NCBI GenBank assembly: GCA_024225635.1
Contig: JAAEMK010001070.1
Coordinates: 16,260 to 80,259 of the forward strand
DNA: 64,000 bases
Source: Desulfobacteraceae bacterium
Lineage (GTDB): Bacteria; Desulfobacterota; Desulfobacteria; Desulfobacterales; Desulfobacteraceae
Reading direction: 5' to 3'
The position numbers and the translations under genes are program-made. Below, piece by piece: positions 16,294 to 25,251 of this stretch (position 1 is the first letter of the stretch; every line of letters starts with the position of its first letter). A model generated the notes under the pieces. That model made no database searches. It was not told the DNA's origin and saw only the letters and a list, made by a program, of their open reading frames with translations.

Positions 16294-18419
16294 GCCGTGC
16301 CGCAGATCCTTTCGAAAGCCCCTGTAGAACCAGTGCGTCCAACACCTGCCATACAGCCTGCCTGATCCTGATTTCTTTCCTGATTCTTTTTCCCCTGACC
16401 GCCATGGCTGAATCCCCGGTGGAGTATCTTTCCGAGATGTCACTGGAAGCTCTCATGGATCTTCCGGTCAACTCCATGGGTTTTTTTGACGTTCCCGTGG
16501 ACCAGGCCCCGGGGTCCGTCTGGATACTGGATGAAGCGCTGCTGGCAACGGTTCCCGCAGTGAACCTCAAGGATATGCTGCAGCTGGTGGTCCCGGGGGT
16601 GCAGGTGAGTAATCACAGCTTCCTTGGGTCCCTCTACGCCTCCCGGGGCAGCCCCATGTATGACAACTCCACCTCCCAGTTCATGTGGGACGGCATGAAC
16701 ATTAATTCGGCCGGCAGTTTCGGGGTGAATGCCAGCCTGAAATCAACGCTTCTGGGGGATATCGCCCGGCTGGAGGTGAGCAACGGCCCCTCCTCCATCA
16801 TCCATGGGAACGGCGCCATCAACGGGTTTGTCAACCAGGTGCCCAAATCGGGGTCGAGCCATCCCGGGGCCTGGGCCAATGCAATGGTCGGTTTCACCGA
16901 GTCCCTGGTGAAAACAGAGGCCGGTTACGGCCATGTATTCGGCGTGGACAGGGATCTTTATCTCTATGCCGGGGCGGAGGGGGCTTCCGGGGATCATCCG
17001 GGCCATGATTTCGGCTATGGGGATGCAACCCAAGGGCAGATTCCCGGGGATCTTTCGGTCAGAACCAGGGATACAATGAATTACAGGGCGTCCTTGAACT
17101 GGAATCACAACAATCTTCGGGTGGTGGGGGTTGTCCAAAAGGAGTGGCTCTCTTTGGACAGCTATGCCGGGAACATGGCCGCGTCCCCGGAACTCTACTA
17201 TAAGACCCTGGCGGTCCGGCCCGCCGTCACCTTTCCCCTGACTCCCACGGAAAAGCTCTCCATTGATCTGCCCCTGGCTCTTTTTGACACCGGCTATATT
17301 TCCCGTTTTAAAAAACGGACCCTGACCATTCCGACCATCAAGGAGGCCGACCACGGCAATTCCGACATGAGGATCGAAACCAACTGGGTGTTCCGGTCCC
17401 TTAGGTGGGAGAACCAGCAGTGGGCCGCCGGTTTCAGGATCTCCCATGACCACCACCGGAACAATCGCTATTATTTCAGGTCAGATCCTTCCCAATCCTC
17501 CTTTGGAGAGGATATTGACTGGAAAGAGTTCAGCGTTTTCACCGAGGACATCATTGAGATTACCCCCGGCTGGACCGTTACCGCGGGGCTGCGCTTTAAC
17601 GCCATCCGCTACCAGTTGGACGGCACCGGAGGAATCCTGGGGAATGTGGCCAGGGATTCGGAAAAGTGGTTTCCCCGCCTTGCCACCTCCATCCGTGTGG
17701 GGGGAAACGGCATGGTGAAACTCAGTTTTCAGGAGGGGTTCCATTATCCCCCCGCCACGGCGTTTTATTCCGACAGCCTGGATCCGGAATTCCTGGAAAC
17801 CTATGAGATCAATTATCTTCACTCCCTGCCGGGACTGGGCCTCAACATCACCCTGAACGGTTTTTTCAACGTTTACAAGGACGCCCTGATTGCCGAGTCC
17901 GGAAACATCGAGGGAAATCTCTCGGGCAACCAGCGCAGGGATTTTGGATCCCTTGGCGGCGAAATCATGGTGGACTGGAAGGGACGGGACGGGGCACGGG
18001 CCATGCTCTCCTATGCCTACACACGGCCCCATGATCTCTTTGACCGGGATGTCCAGGTCTATACGGCCAACACCGATGTCACGGACTGGCTCTGTTACCC
18101 CTCCCATTCCATCAAGGCCCTGGTCTCAAGGCGCTGGCTGAGCGATACCGTGATGACCTCCCTGGGGGTGGAGTACGGCAGCCGGGTGGAACGGCCAAAG
18201 GAGAAGTGGTACGAGGGCAGGGATATTTTTGACAAGGACCGGTTTTCCGTGAATTTCAAGACCACCTGTACCCTTTCCGATCATCTGAGCCTGAGCCTTG
18301 TGATCAACAACATGGTGGACAATAACGTGCCGGTGCCTTCCTTTCTCTACCATCGTCCCTGGGAGGGAAATCTCGGGGACACGGAAACCCGTTGCTACCT
18401 GGGGCTCACATGGCAATAA
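16290..18419 (+). CDS. TonB-dependent receptor with plug domain, YfiR-associated type
   Basis: This 709-residue outer-membrane protein has a signal peptide (hydrophobic core near residues 25-37, cleavage after TAMA), a plug domain (about 60-180: LKDMLQLVVPGVQV, MWDGMNIN, IARLEVSNGPSSIIHGNGAINGFVN) and a barrel ending in LGLTWQ. It resembles TonB receptors that sit beside YfiR and CHASE8 signalling proteins rather than dedicated nutrient receptors. It starts inside the nth stop (ATGA) and its last 10 bp overlap the yfiR-like start. It may deliver a ligand, or act as the outer-membrane sensor of the neighbouring kinase; the latter is inference. Placement behind cbi genes raises the possibility of a corrinoid ligand. 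Confidence 0.86.
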   Translation: MSRAADPFESPCRTSASNTCHTACLILISFLILFPLTAMAESPVEYLSEMSLEALMDLPVNSMGFFDVPVDQAPGSVWILDEALLATVPAVNLKDMLQLVVPGVQVSNHSFLGSLYASRGSPMYDNSTSQFMWDGMNINSAGSFGVNASLKSTLLGDIARLEVSNGPSSIIHGNGAINGFVNQVPKSGSSHPGAWANAMVGFTESLVKTEAGYGHVFGVDRDLYLYAGAEGASGDHPGHDFGYGDATQGQIPGDLSVRTRDTMNYRASLNWNHNNLRVVGVVQKEWLSLDSYAGNMAASPELYYKTLAVRPAVTFPLTPTEKLSIDLPLALFDTGYISRFKKRTLTIPTIKEADHGNSDMRIETNWVFRSLRWENQQWAAGFRISHDHHRNNRYYFRSDPSQSSFGEDIDWKEFSVFTEDIIEITPGWTVTAGLRFNAIRYQLDGTGGILGNVARDSEKWFPRLATSIRVGGNGMVKLSFQEGFHYPPATAFYSDSLDPEFLETYEINYLHSLPGLGLNITLNGFFNVYKDALIAESGNIEGNLSGNQRRDFGSLGGEIMVDWKGRDGARAMLSYAYTRPHDLFDRDVQVYTANTDVTDWLCYPSHSIKALVSRRWLSDTVMTSLGVEYGSRVERPKEKWYEGRDIFDKDRFSVNFKTTCTLSDHLSLSLVINNMVDNNVPVPSFLYHRPWEGNLGDTETRCYLGLTWQ

Positions 18420-18976
18420 CCCGGGTGTATCGCGTGCTTGTGCTCCTGCTTCTTGCGGCCTGTCTTACGGTTGTGCCGGTCATGGCCGGGTCTGTCACCT
18501 CCCTTCAGGTCAAGGCCGCCATGCTGATCAAGTTCACCGATTTCATCACCTGGCCGAACCAGGCCTTTGAAGGTTCCCCGGACACCTTTGCCGTGGGAGT
18601 TCTCGGGGACAGGGAGTTTGTGCGCCTGCTTATGCCCCTGGAGGGCAAACTGATCCAGGGCAGGCGTCTTAAGATCATCGATCTGGACAGGGCCGGCGAG
18701 AAGCCCCCGGCGCTCCATGTCCTCTATGTGGGGGCCTCCGGCATACACCGGTGGAAGACCACCATCGGCGGGCGTTACTGGTCCTGTCTGCTGACGGTGT
18801 CGGACAGCGATCTTTTTATCAGCCAGGGCGGGATCATGCAGTTCGTGGAAAAGTCCGGCAACCGGATGGGGTTTGCCGTGAACCGGTCCGCACAGATCAA
18901 ATCACGGCTCAAGTTCAGCGCCTCTTTGCTACGGCTTGCCATAATCCGCGAGCTTGAGCCGGGGGAGGCGCCGTGA
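18410..18976 (+). CDS. YfiR family periplasmic protein (DUF4154)
   Basis: The 188-residue protein has a signal peptide (VLVLLLLAACLTVVPVMA) and a YfiR/DUF4154 domain: VKAAMLIKFTDFITWP near the N-terminus, GVLGD, and the strongly typical LLTVSDSDLFISQGGIMQFVEKSGNRMGFAVN end. In Pseudomonas, YfiR is a periplasmic repressor of YfiN, a CHASE8 membrane protein. Here the downstream gene encodes a CHASE8-like histidine kinase, so YfiR probably gates that kinase. ATG 18410 lies within the receptor gene's last codons. The stop overlaps the kinase GTG start (GTGA). A frame extended to 18392 has no support. Confidence 0.88.
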   Translation: MAITRVYRVLVLLLLAACLTVVPVMAGSVTSLQVKAAMLIKFTDFITWPNQAFEGSPDTFAVGVLGDREFVRLLMPLEGKLIQGRRLKIIDLDRAGEKPPALHVLYVGASGIHRWKTTIGGRYWSCLLTVSDSDLFISQGGIMQFVEKSGNRMGFAVNRSAQIKSRLKFSASLLRLAIIRELEPGEAP

Positions 18977-20808
18977 GCCTCATCGACCGACTCATACCGG
19001 GCCGCTCCATCCAGGCCAAGCTTGCCGGGGCCATCATTGTTATCACCGCCTCCTGTCTGACCTTTGCCTGTACCACCTTCTGGCTGAACGACCTGAGGGT
19101 CACCCGGAAAAATTTCGACAGGATCGTCTCCGGGGTGATGGAGATGATCAGCATCAATTCCATTGCGTCCCTCTATTTCGAGGATGTTGAAGCGGCCAGG
19201 GAGATCCTGTCCTCCCTGAAGGCCGGGAGCGATCTGGTTGAAGGCGCGGCCCTGTATCTTTCGGACGGCCGGCGGTTCGCCACCTATGTACGGCCGGGAA
19301 ACATGTCAAAGGATCTGTTGTTTCCAGAACATGTTCGGACAGAGGGCAAGGTGGCGGAGAACAGCCGGGGTATCATCACCCGGGAGGTGAGATTCAAGGG
19401 GGCCACGGTGGGGTATCTCCTGTTTCGCATGGATATGACAGGGTATCACCGCCAGTTGGCCTGGTATTCGTTCCAGGCCCTGGTGATCGCCATTCTCTCC
19501 GTGCTCCTGGGCATTTTCATCTCCCTCTACCTGAAGCGCCAGCTGCTCGGGCCGGTGTCCCACCTGGTGGATACGGTGAAGCAGATTTCCCGGGAGAAAA
19601 AATTCTCCATCCGCGCCAGGGGAGGGGCCAATGATGAGATCGGGGATCTTATCAACGGGTTCAACGAGATGATCGGCGAGATCCAGAAGCGGGACCATGA
19701 ACTTGAGCGGCAGCGCATGGGCCTTGAAGACCAGGTGTCCACACGGACCCGGGACCTCACCGGTGCCAACCGGGAACTCAAGCGCCTCAACCTTGAGCTC
19801 TCCTGCGCAAATTCCGCAAAAAGCGATTTTTTGTCCCGCATGAGCCATGAGCTGAGGACGCCCCTGAACGGGATCATCGGCTATACACAGCTGTTGATGA
19901 AAGAAGCCGGCAACATTGGCGACATGGAAGCGGAGCGGCTTTCGGTGATCCTTCAATGCGGGGAGCATCTGCTTTTGATAATCAACGACATCCTGGACCT
20001 TTCAAAGATTGAAGCGGGAAAGGTCGAGATCAAAACCACCCCCTTTGATCTGGGCCCCTTTATCCGCGCCACTGCGGAGATGGCCCGGTCAAAGGCAGGG
20101 GAGAAGGGGCTTCCCGTCGTCATTGACATGGACGAGGGCCTTTCTTCCCGGGTGACCGGGGATTACCGGAGAATACGGCAGGTCCTGCTCAACCTGTTGA
20201 GCAATGCCGTGAAGTTCACGGACCGGGGAAAGATCGTCCTGGGGGTCATGCCCGTGGGGGACAGGGTCAGATTTATGGTGACAGACACCGGGATCGGGAT
20301 TGCCGAACAGAACCTCAAGAATATTTTCAATGCGTTTGCCCAGGTGGGGTCGGTGCGCCGTAAATCGGAAGGCACGGGCCTCGGGCTTGCCATCAGCCGC
20401 CATCTGGTGGGGTTGATGGACGCCCGCCTCTGTGTGGAGAGCGTTGTTGGTAAGGGCAGCCGGTTCTGGTTTGATATTGTGCTGCCCCCCCGGGGGGAAA
20501 ACCGGCATTCCCTTGGCCCTGTTCAGGAGGAAAGCCCGGGGCAGTCCTCGGCTTTCAGCCTGCCAACACCACCGCCGGCCCCGGTCCTGGCCGTTCTGAA
20601 GGCCAGGGCGGACATGGGGGACATCGCCGGCATACGGTGCTGGTGTGAGGAGAACAGGCAGGCCCATGAAGCGTACGGCGCCTTTTTCGCCCTGACGGAG
20701 AAACTGGCCAGGGCGTTCAAGATCAATGATATAAACAGGTTGGTCTCTGTGGCAACAGGGACGGCGACGGAGATAAAGCTGTATGAAAACCATATTGGTG
20801 GTGGATGA
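18973..20808 (+). CDS. Membrane histidine kinase with CHASE8-like sensor domain
   Basis: The 611-residue protein has TM helix 1 (about 17-36), a periplasmic domain (about 37-160) whose start (SGVMEMISINSIASLYFEDVEAAREIL) closely fits the CHASE8 pattern of YfiN-type proteins, TM helix 2 (about 166-187), HAMP (to about 233), a coiled coil, HisKA with phospho-acceptor His292 (SHELRTPLNG), and HATPase with N-box NLLSNAVKF, G1 DTGIGI and G2 GTGLGL. The last 100 residues are a Pro-rich linker and a small helical tail of unknown role, perhaps HPt-like but without a clear histidine motif. In classic YfiN the output is a GGDEF domain; here it is a kinase. The GTG start overlaps the yfiR-like stop. Confidence 0.9.
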   Translation: MSLIDRLIPGRSIQAKLAGAIIVITASCLTFACTTFWLNDLRVTRKNFDRIVSGVMEMISINSIASLYFEDVEAAREILSSLKAGSDLVEGAALYLSDGRRFATYVRPGNMSKDLLFPEHVRTEGKVAENSRGIITREVRFKGATVGYLLFRMDMTGYHRQLAWYSFQALVIAILSVLLGIFISLYLKRQLLGPVSHLVDTVKQISREKKFSIRARGGANDEIGDLINGFNEMIGEIQKRDHELERQRMGLEDQVSTRTRDLTGANRELKRLNLELSCANSAKSDFLSRMSHELRTPLNGIIGYTQLLMKEAGNIGDMEAERLSVILQCGEHLLLIINDILDLSKIEAGKVEIKTTPFDLGPFIRATAEMARSKAGEKGLPVVIDMDEGLSSRVTGDYRRIRQVLLNLLSNAVKFTDRGKIVLGVMPVGDRVRFMVTDTGIGIAEQNLKNIFNAFAQVGSVRRKSEGTGLGLAISRHLVGLMDARLCVESVVGKGSRFWFDIVLPPRGENRHSLGPVQEESPGQSSAFSLPTPPPAPVLAVLKARADMGDIAGIRCWCEENRQAHEAYGAFFALTEKLARAFKINDINRLVSVATGTATEIKLYENHIGGG

Positions 20809-21868
20809 TAACCCGGCCAACCTTGGCCTTTTGTTCAATTGCCTTGACGCGGAAGGGTTCAGGACCCTGGTGGCCCAGGATGGCGCAAAGGCCGTGGAGA
20901 TGGCTTCCAGGAGCCGGCCGGACCTGATCCTGCTGGATGTGATCATGCCTGAGATGGACGGTTTCGAGATCTGCAGGCGGTTGAAGCAGGCGGCTGAGAC
21001 AAGGGATATCCCGGTGATCTTCATGACCGCCCTGGCGGATACAGAGAGCAAGGTGAACGGGTTTGCCTGCGGCGCCCTGGACTATATCAGCAAGCCTTTC
21101 CACCAGGAGGAGGTGATCGCCCGGATCAATACCCATCTCACCCTCCAGGAGCAGAAGGAGCACCTGCTCCGGATCAACCGGGAAAAGGAGAAGATCATCG
21201 CCGTGGTGGCCCATGACCTCAAGGGGCCGTTCCAGGTGATGTTTTCCTATCTCCAGATGCTGACCGACTCCTATGACCGCTATACCGATGAACGGCGAAA
21301 AATGTATATCCAGCGGATCAGCGCCTCCACCCAGGCCTCCTATAGCCTGGTGGAGACCCTTCTCAACTGGGTCATGGCAGGTGACGGCACCCTTGAATTT
21401 TCGCCCGGGGCGTTTTCCGTGAAAGACCATGCCGATCTTGCCGTCTCACTGAGCCGGAACATGGCCGACAGGAAAGATATCTCCCTGGATCTTGCGGCCG
21501 GGGAGGGGATTCGGGTTTTTGCCGATGCCAACATGATCGCGGCGGTGCTGCGGAATCTCGTGGCCAATGCCGTGAAATTCACCCCCCGGGGCGGCCGGGT
21601 GTGGGTGGGAGCGGATCAAACGGACGGCCGGATCAGGATATGGGTCAGGGACTCCGGGGTGGGCATGACCCGGGAGATGATCGACAATATCCTTTGGGGG
21701 TCGGACTATGAATCCCGCCCGGGCACCGAGCTGGAAACGGGTACAGGGCTTGGGCTTGTGATTTGCAAGGAGTTTGTTGAAAAGAACAACGGCACCCTGG
21801 AGATCGAAAGCAGGGTGGGACAGGGCAGCAAGTTTACCGTGACCTTGCCTGGGGCCCCCCCGGAGTGA
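20783..21868 (+). CDS. Response regulator receiver fused to histidine kinase
   Basis: The 361-residue protein has a receiver domain (1-120) with the acidic pair DD at 8-9, phospho-acceptor Asp52 (LLDVIMPEMDG) and Lys104 (YISKPF). It is followed by HisKA (His144 in VVAHDLKGPF) and HATPase (NLVANAVKFTPRGG, DSGVGM, GTGLGLVI). There are no membrane segments, so it is a soluble relay protein. It overlaps the CHASE8-like kinase gene by 26 bp, so it most likely receives phosphate from that kinase and passes the signal on. There is no DNA-binding or diguanylate cyclase output, so the final step is missing from this locus. Confidence 0.91.
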   Translation: MKTILVVDDNPANLGLLFNCLDAEGFRTLVAQDGAKAVEMASRSRPDLILLDVIMPEMDGFEICRRLKQAAETRDIPVIFMTALADTESKVNGFACGALDYISKPFHQEEVIARINTHLTLQEQKEHLLRINREKEKIIAVVAHDLKGPFQVMFSYLQMLTDSYDRYTDERRKMYIQRISASTQASYSLVETLLNWVMAGDGTLEFSPGAFSVKDHADLAVSLSRNMADRKDISLDLAAGEGIRVFADANMIAAVLRNLVANAVKFTPRGGRVWVGADQTDGRIRIWVRDSGVGMTREMIDNILWGSDYESRPGTELETGTGLGLVICKEFVEKNNGTLEIESRVGQGSKFTVTLPGAPPE

Positions 21869-21923
21869 GCCGTTACAGGCTTTAATTCAAGGCAACCATT
21901 TATAGTGGGACAGGAGGTGTGAC

Positions 21924-22733
21924 ATGGGCGTTATCCTGGAAATCGCAAAAATCGTGTTGATCGTTGCAGGCGCCGTGCTCGGGCTGTGCTATCTTTTTCA
22001 GTCAAAGCTTATCTTCTTTCCCCGGAAGATCCCGGACCAGAGCCGGGCGCTGTTCAAGGAGCATGGGGTAAGGATCTCAAGCCATGGGTGCGAGCTCCAC
22101 GGCTGGTTCGTCAGGAACCGGGATTCAGTCACCTCCGCCACCTCCCCCCTGGTGATCTATTACGGCGGTAATGCCGAGGAGGTGTCCGACTCCCTTTCGG
22201 AGGCGGAAAAGATCCGGCGCGCCTCGTTTCTCTTCATGAACTACCGGGGCTATGGCGACAGCAGCGGGCGGCCGTCGGAACAGGGAATTCTGGCGGACGC
22301 CCTCACCGTGTTTGACTGGGTGGTTGCCGAACACGGGGTGGAGCCTAAGGATGTGGTACTCATGGGCCGGAGCCTTGGTTCCGGGGTGGCCGTGCATGTG
22401 GCTTCCCGGAGACGGGTCGGGGCCCTCATCCTGGTGACCCCCTTTGACAGCCTCACCAGTGTGGCAAAGGCCATCTATCCGTTTCTCCCCGTGGAGAGGC
22501 TGCTGCGGCACAGGTTCGATTCCCTGGCCCTGGCTCCTGCCATTGACAGGCCCATGCTTGCCATAATTGCAGGGCGTGACGAAATCATCCCCAACCCCAA
22601 TTCCTTCAATCTTGTCAATGCCTGGGGCGGCCCTGCGGAAACCGTTGTGGTCAAAGGAGCGGGTCACAACGACATCTCCCTGTACAACGCCTACTTTCGG
22701 GAGATCAACCGGTTCATGGACTCTATATTCTAA
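21924..22733 (+). CDS. Alpha/beta hydrolase, membrane-anchored
   Basis: The 269-residue protein has one N-terminal membrane helix (about 8-26) and an alpha/beta hydrolase domain: nucleophile Ser in [26 protein letters not shown], the acid in [10 protein letters not shown] and the His in [11 protein letters not shown]. This is the BEM46/YfhR-like group of small serine hydrolases, usually facing the periplasm; substrates are not known. It begins 55 bp after the response regulator with a strong AGGAGG, so it may be the last gene of the long transcription unit. Its 3' end overlaps the convergent chemoreceptor gene by 11 bp. Confidence 0.87.
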   Translation: MGVILEIAKIVLIVAGAVLGLCYLFQSKLIFFPRKIPDQSRALFKEHGVRISSHGCELHGWFVRNRDSVTSATSPLVIYYGGNAEEVSDSLSEAEKIRRASFLFMNYRGYGDSSGRPSEQGILADALTVFDWVVAEHGVEPKDVVLMGRSLGSGVAVHVASRRRVGALILVTPFDSLTSVAKAIYPFLPVERLLRHRFDSLALAPAIDRPMLAIIAGRDEIIPNPNSFNLVNAWGGPAETVVVKGAGHNDISLYNAYFREINRFMDSIF

Positions 22734-24807
22734 ACCGCTCCACCATGGTCGTAAGCTGCATGGCCAGGTTGTTGAGTTCATCGGCGCTCAGGCTCACCTG
22801 GGCGCTGGAGTTGGAGATATCCCCGGCCGAGCTGTTGACATCAATGATGTCCGTGGCGATATCCCTGGCCACGGTGGAACTCTGGGAGACATTCTCGTTG
22901 ACCTCCTGAAACCCCTGGGAGGCCTGGGCGATGTTGTCCGCGATATCCTTGCTTGCCACGGACTGCTCTTCCACGGAAGCGGCAATGGTGTTGATGATCT
23001 CGTTGATGTTGTTGATCACCCCGGTGATGGTGGTGATCTCTTCGGTGGTTTGGCCGGTGGTCTCCTGGACCCCTGAAATCTTCACCCTGATATCGCCGGT
23101 GGCTTCGGCGGTGAGCTTTGCAAGCTCCTTGATCTCGTTGGCCACAACGGCAAATCCCTTGCCCGCCTCCCCGGCCCTTGCCGCCTCGATGGCCGCGTTC
23201 AGGGCCAAAAGGTTGATCTGTTCCGATATCTCGGTGATCGCCTCGGTCACCTTGCTGATCTCCGTTGCCGCGGTTTCAAGCTGTGCCATCTTTGCCGAGG
23301 CGTTTTCCGCCTGGGCCACGGCAGACTCGGAGATGTTCCGGGCGTTGTCCGAGTTCTGGGCGATCTCGTTCACCGTGGAGGACATCTCCTCCATGGCGGT
23401 GGCCACCATGCCCACGTTGGTTGAGGATTCTTCCGTGGCCGAAGCCACGGAATTCATGTTAACGGTCATCTCTTCGGCCGCAGCCGCCACGGTATCGGCC
23501 TTTGCCGAGGTTTCTTCCGCACCCGTTGTCATGCCCTGGGCGATGCCGGAGAGCTCTTCGGATGAGGAGGAGAGGGTCCCAACCCCCTGGGCGATCTCCC
23601 GGAACATCTCCCCCAGGGCAGTGTTCATGGTGTTGAGTGCCTCGGCAAGCACGCCGATCTCGTCCTTTTGGTTGATGGTGAGGGAGTGTGTCAGGTCCCC
23701 ATCCGCCATCACCCCGGCAAGTTCCACGGCCTGGAGAATGGGCCGGGTGATCCCCCTTGCAACCAGAAGGGTGATGGCGACGATGAGGGCCAGGGCCGCC
23801 ACGGCCACCGCAATCATGAAGAGCTTAAGGCTGCGAATGGCGGCAAAGGCCTCTGCTTCGTCGATCTCGGCGATCAGGGCCCACCGGGTATCGCCGATCT
23901 CCAGGGAAGAATAGGAGGAGAGGACCGGCTTGCCGTTGTAGTCCATGATGATCTCGGTGCCGTCGTTGCCCTTGAGGGCCTCGGTTGAGGCCCGGGTGTC
24001 GACCTTGCCCTTGTCGGGGTTCCTGAACGAGTTTTTCACGGTGTGGTATTCGGTCTCCAGAAAGGAGTCCGACCGCATGAGCTTGTCCGGTCCCACAAGA
24101 TAGGTCTCTCCGCTCTTTCCCATGCCGGTGCGCTCGTTCATGATCTTGTTGATATCCGAAATGGGTATCTGGAGGGCCACCACCCCCTGTATCTGTCGGT
24201 TTTGGTCCAGCAGGGGGGTGCCGACAAAGGCGGCGGGATCGCCGTTACTCGGGGCATAGGGCTCAAAATCCTGGATCACGGTTTTTCCCGTGCGGACCAC
24301 CCTGTTCCACAGCTTGGCAAGGTTGCTCGTGCTGTAGGGCCCGGCTTTGAGGTTGGTGCCGAAATCGGCTTCCCTGGCCTGGGTGAACATCACATGGCCG
24401 TGGGCGGCGCAGATGAGAAACATGTCGTAATAGTTGTACTCCTTGACATAGCTGTTGAGATATGGGCTGTGTTCATCGTAGATCTGCCGGTATTCCGCCG
24501 TTGTGACGTTAAAGGCCTCATGGGGCTGAATATCGTACTTTTTATGGTAGCGCACAAGCTCATCGTAGATGGCCTTTACGTTGGCGCTCCCGGCCAGGAG
24601 CTCCACGTCGGTCTTCACGACGCTGAAATACTCCTTGATCTGGTTGCTCTTGATGGTCTCCACGGCGTGGAGCTGGTCAAAGGCCGCTTTTTCCAGGGCC
24701 GCCTTTGACTTTATGAGCGCGGGTACGCCCATGGCCATACCGGAAAAGAGGGCGATGGCCAGGATGATGACCAGCAGTTTGGGGCCGAGTTTAAGATTCT
24801 TTAGCAT
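22723..24807 (-). CDS. Methyl-accepting chemotaxis protein (dCache sensor)
   Basis: The 694-residue receptor has TM1 (about 9-31), a large periplasmic dCache-type domain (about 35-325), TM2 (about 330-352), HAMP and the cytoplasmic signalling rod with the highly conserved hairpin tip ([20 protein letters not shown], then [12 protein letters not shown]). It would signal to CheA/CheW. Text such as [23 protein letters not shown] followed by [20 protein letters not shown] fits a ligand-binding dCache. No CheA/CheW lies nearby. There is no obvious C-terminal CheR-binding pentapeptide; it ends in VERFRI. Confidence 0.92.
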   Translation of the reverse strand: MLKNLKLGPKLLVIILAIALFSGMAMGVPALIKSKAALEKAAFDQLHAVETIKSNQIKEYFSVVKTDVELLAGSANVKAIYDELVRYHKKYDIQPHEAFNVTTAEYRQIYDEHSPYLNSYVKEYNYYDMFLICAAHGHVMFTQAREADFGTNLKAGPYSTSNLAKLWNRVVRTGKTVIQDFEPYAPSNGDPAAFVGTPLLDQNRQIQGVVALQIPISDINKIMNERTGMGKSGETYLVGPDKLMRSDSFLETEYHTVKNSFRNPDKGKVDTRASTEALKGNDGTEIIMDYNGKPVLSSYSSLEIGDTRWALIAEIDEAEAFAAIRSLKLFMIAVAVAALALIVAITLLVARGITRPILQAVELAGVMADGDLTHSLTINQKDEIGVLAEALNTMNTALGEMFREIAQGVGTLSSSSEELSGIAQGMTTGAEETSAKADTVAAAAEEMTVNMNSVASATEESSTNVGMVATAMEEMSSTVNEIAQNSDNARNISESAVAQAENASAKMAQLETAATEISKVTEAITEISEQINLLALNAAIEAARAGEAGKGFAVVANEIKELAKLTAEATGDIRVKISGVQETTGQTTEEITTITGVINNINEIINTIAASVEEQSVASKDIADNIAQASQGFQEVNENVSQSSTVARDIATDIIDVNSSAGDISNSSAQVSLSADELNNLAMQLTTMVERFRI

Positions 24808-25251
24808 GGTGGCTCTCCATAGTTTATCTGTTAATGAAACCGTATCGCTTGTTTGAATAAATCCATGGCGGTCAACAGCAAGGGGGAAACCGGTCAGGGA
24901 TGGAACCCGGGAGAAAAGGTGTGAACAATGGGGGGGGGCGATTTAAGATCAATAATATACTTATTTGCCGGGCCGTTGCAACTTCTATTTCTCAAACCCG
25001 GCGCCGGACTTCGTTGACTGTTTTAATCTTGTTTCACAAATTTATACTCTATTGACAAAGGGGGAGGTATTATCTTATAAATTTAGATAAGCATACCCCA
25101 TTACGGAGAGCATACGAGCTTTGTTTCCCCCCTGCGTAAAAGCGCACTTTCGCCAGGATTGAGTAATCCGCCTTTCGCATCATAAAATTTCAAGATCGCC
25201 TGGATCCGAGGGTCCAGTAAAAGAAGAATATAACCCGGAAGGAGCGAAATC
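24808..25251. other. 444-bp intergenic region with structured leader of the second chemoreceptor gene
   Basis: No gene is supported. The right half, after the promoter at 25052-25081, would be a leader of about 165 nt with two clean hairpins: GGATT-GAGT-AATCC (about 25158-25171) and a 7-bp stem with CGAG loop (about 25200-25217, CTGGATC/GGTCCAG with one wobble). The GGAAGGAG ribosome-binding site follows. It could be a riboswitch or a dispersed repeat. I compared it by eye with the c-di-GMP-I consensus and could not make it fit. Confidence 0.4.
25052..25081 (+). promoter_or_regulatory. Sigma-70-type promoter for the chemoreceptor gene at 25252
   Basis: TTGACA (25052-25057), an 18-bp spacer and TATAAA (25076-25081) lie about 170 bp upstream of the ATG. 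It is a near-consensus match. Confidence 0.55.

Noticed and set aside
25082-25251. c-di-GMP riboswitch before the CHASE3 chemoreceptor
   Set aside because: Hairpins are present but the conserved core bases of the c-di-GMP-I class could not be matched.
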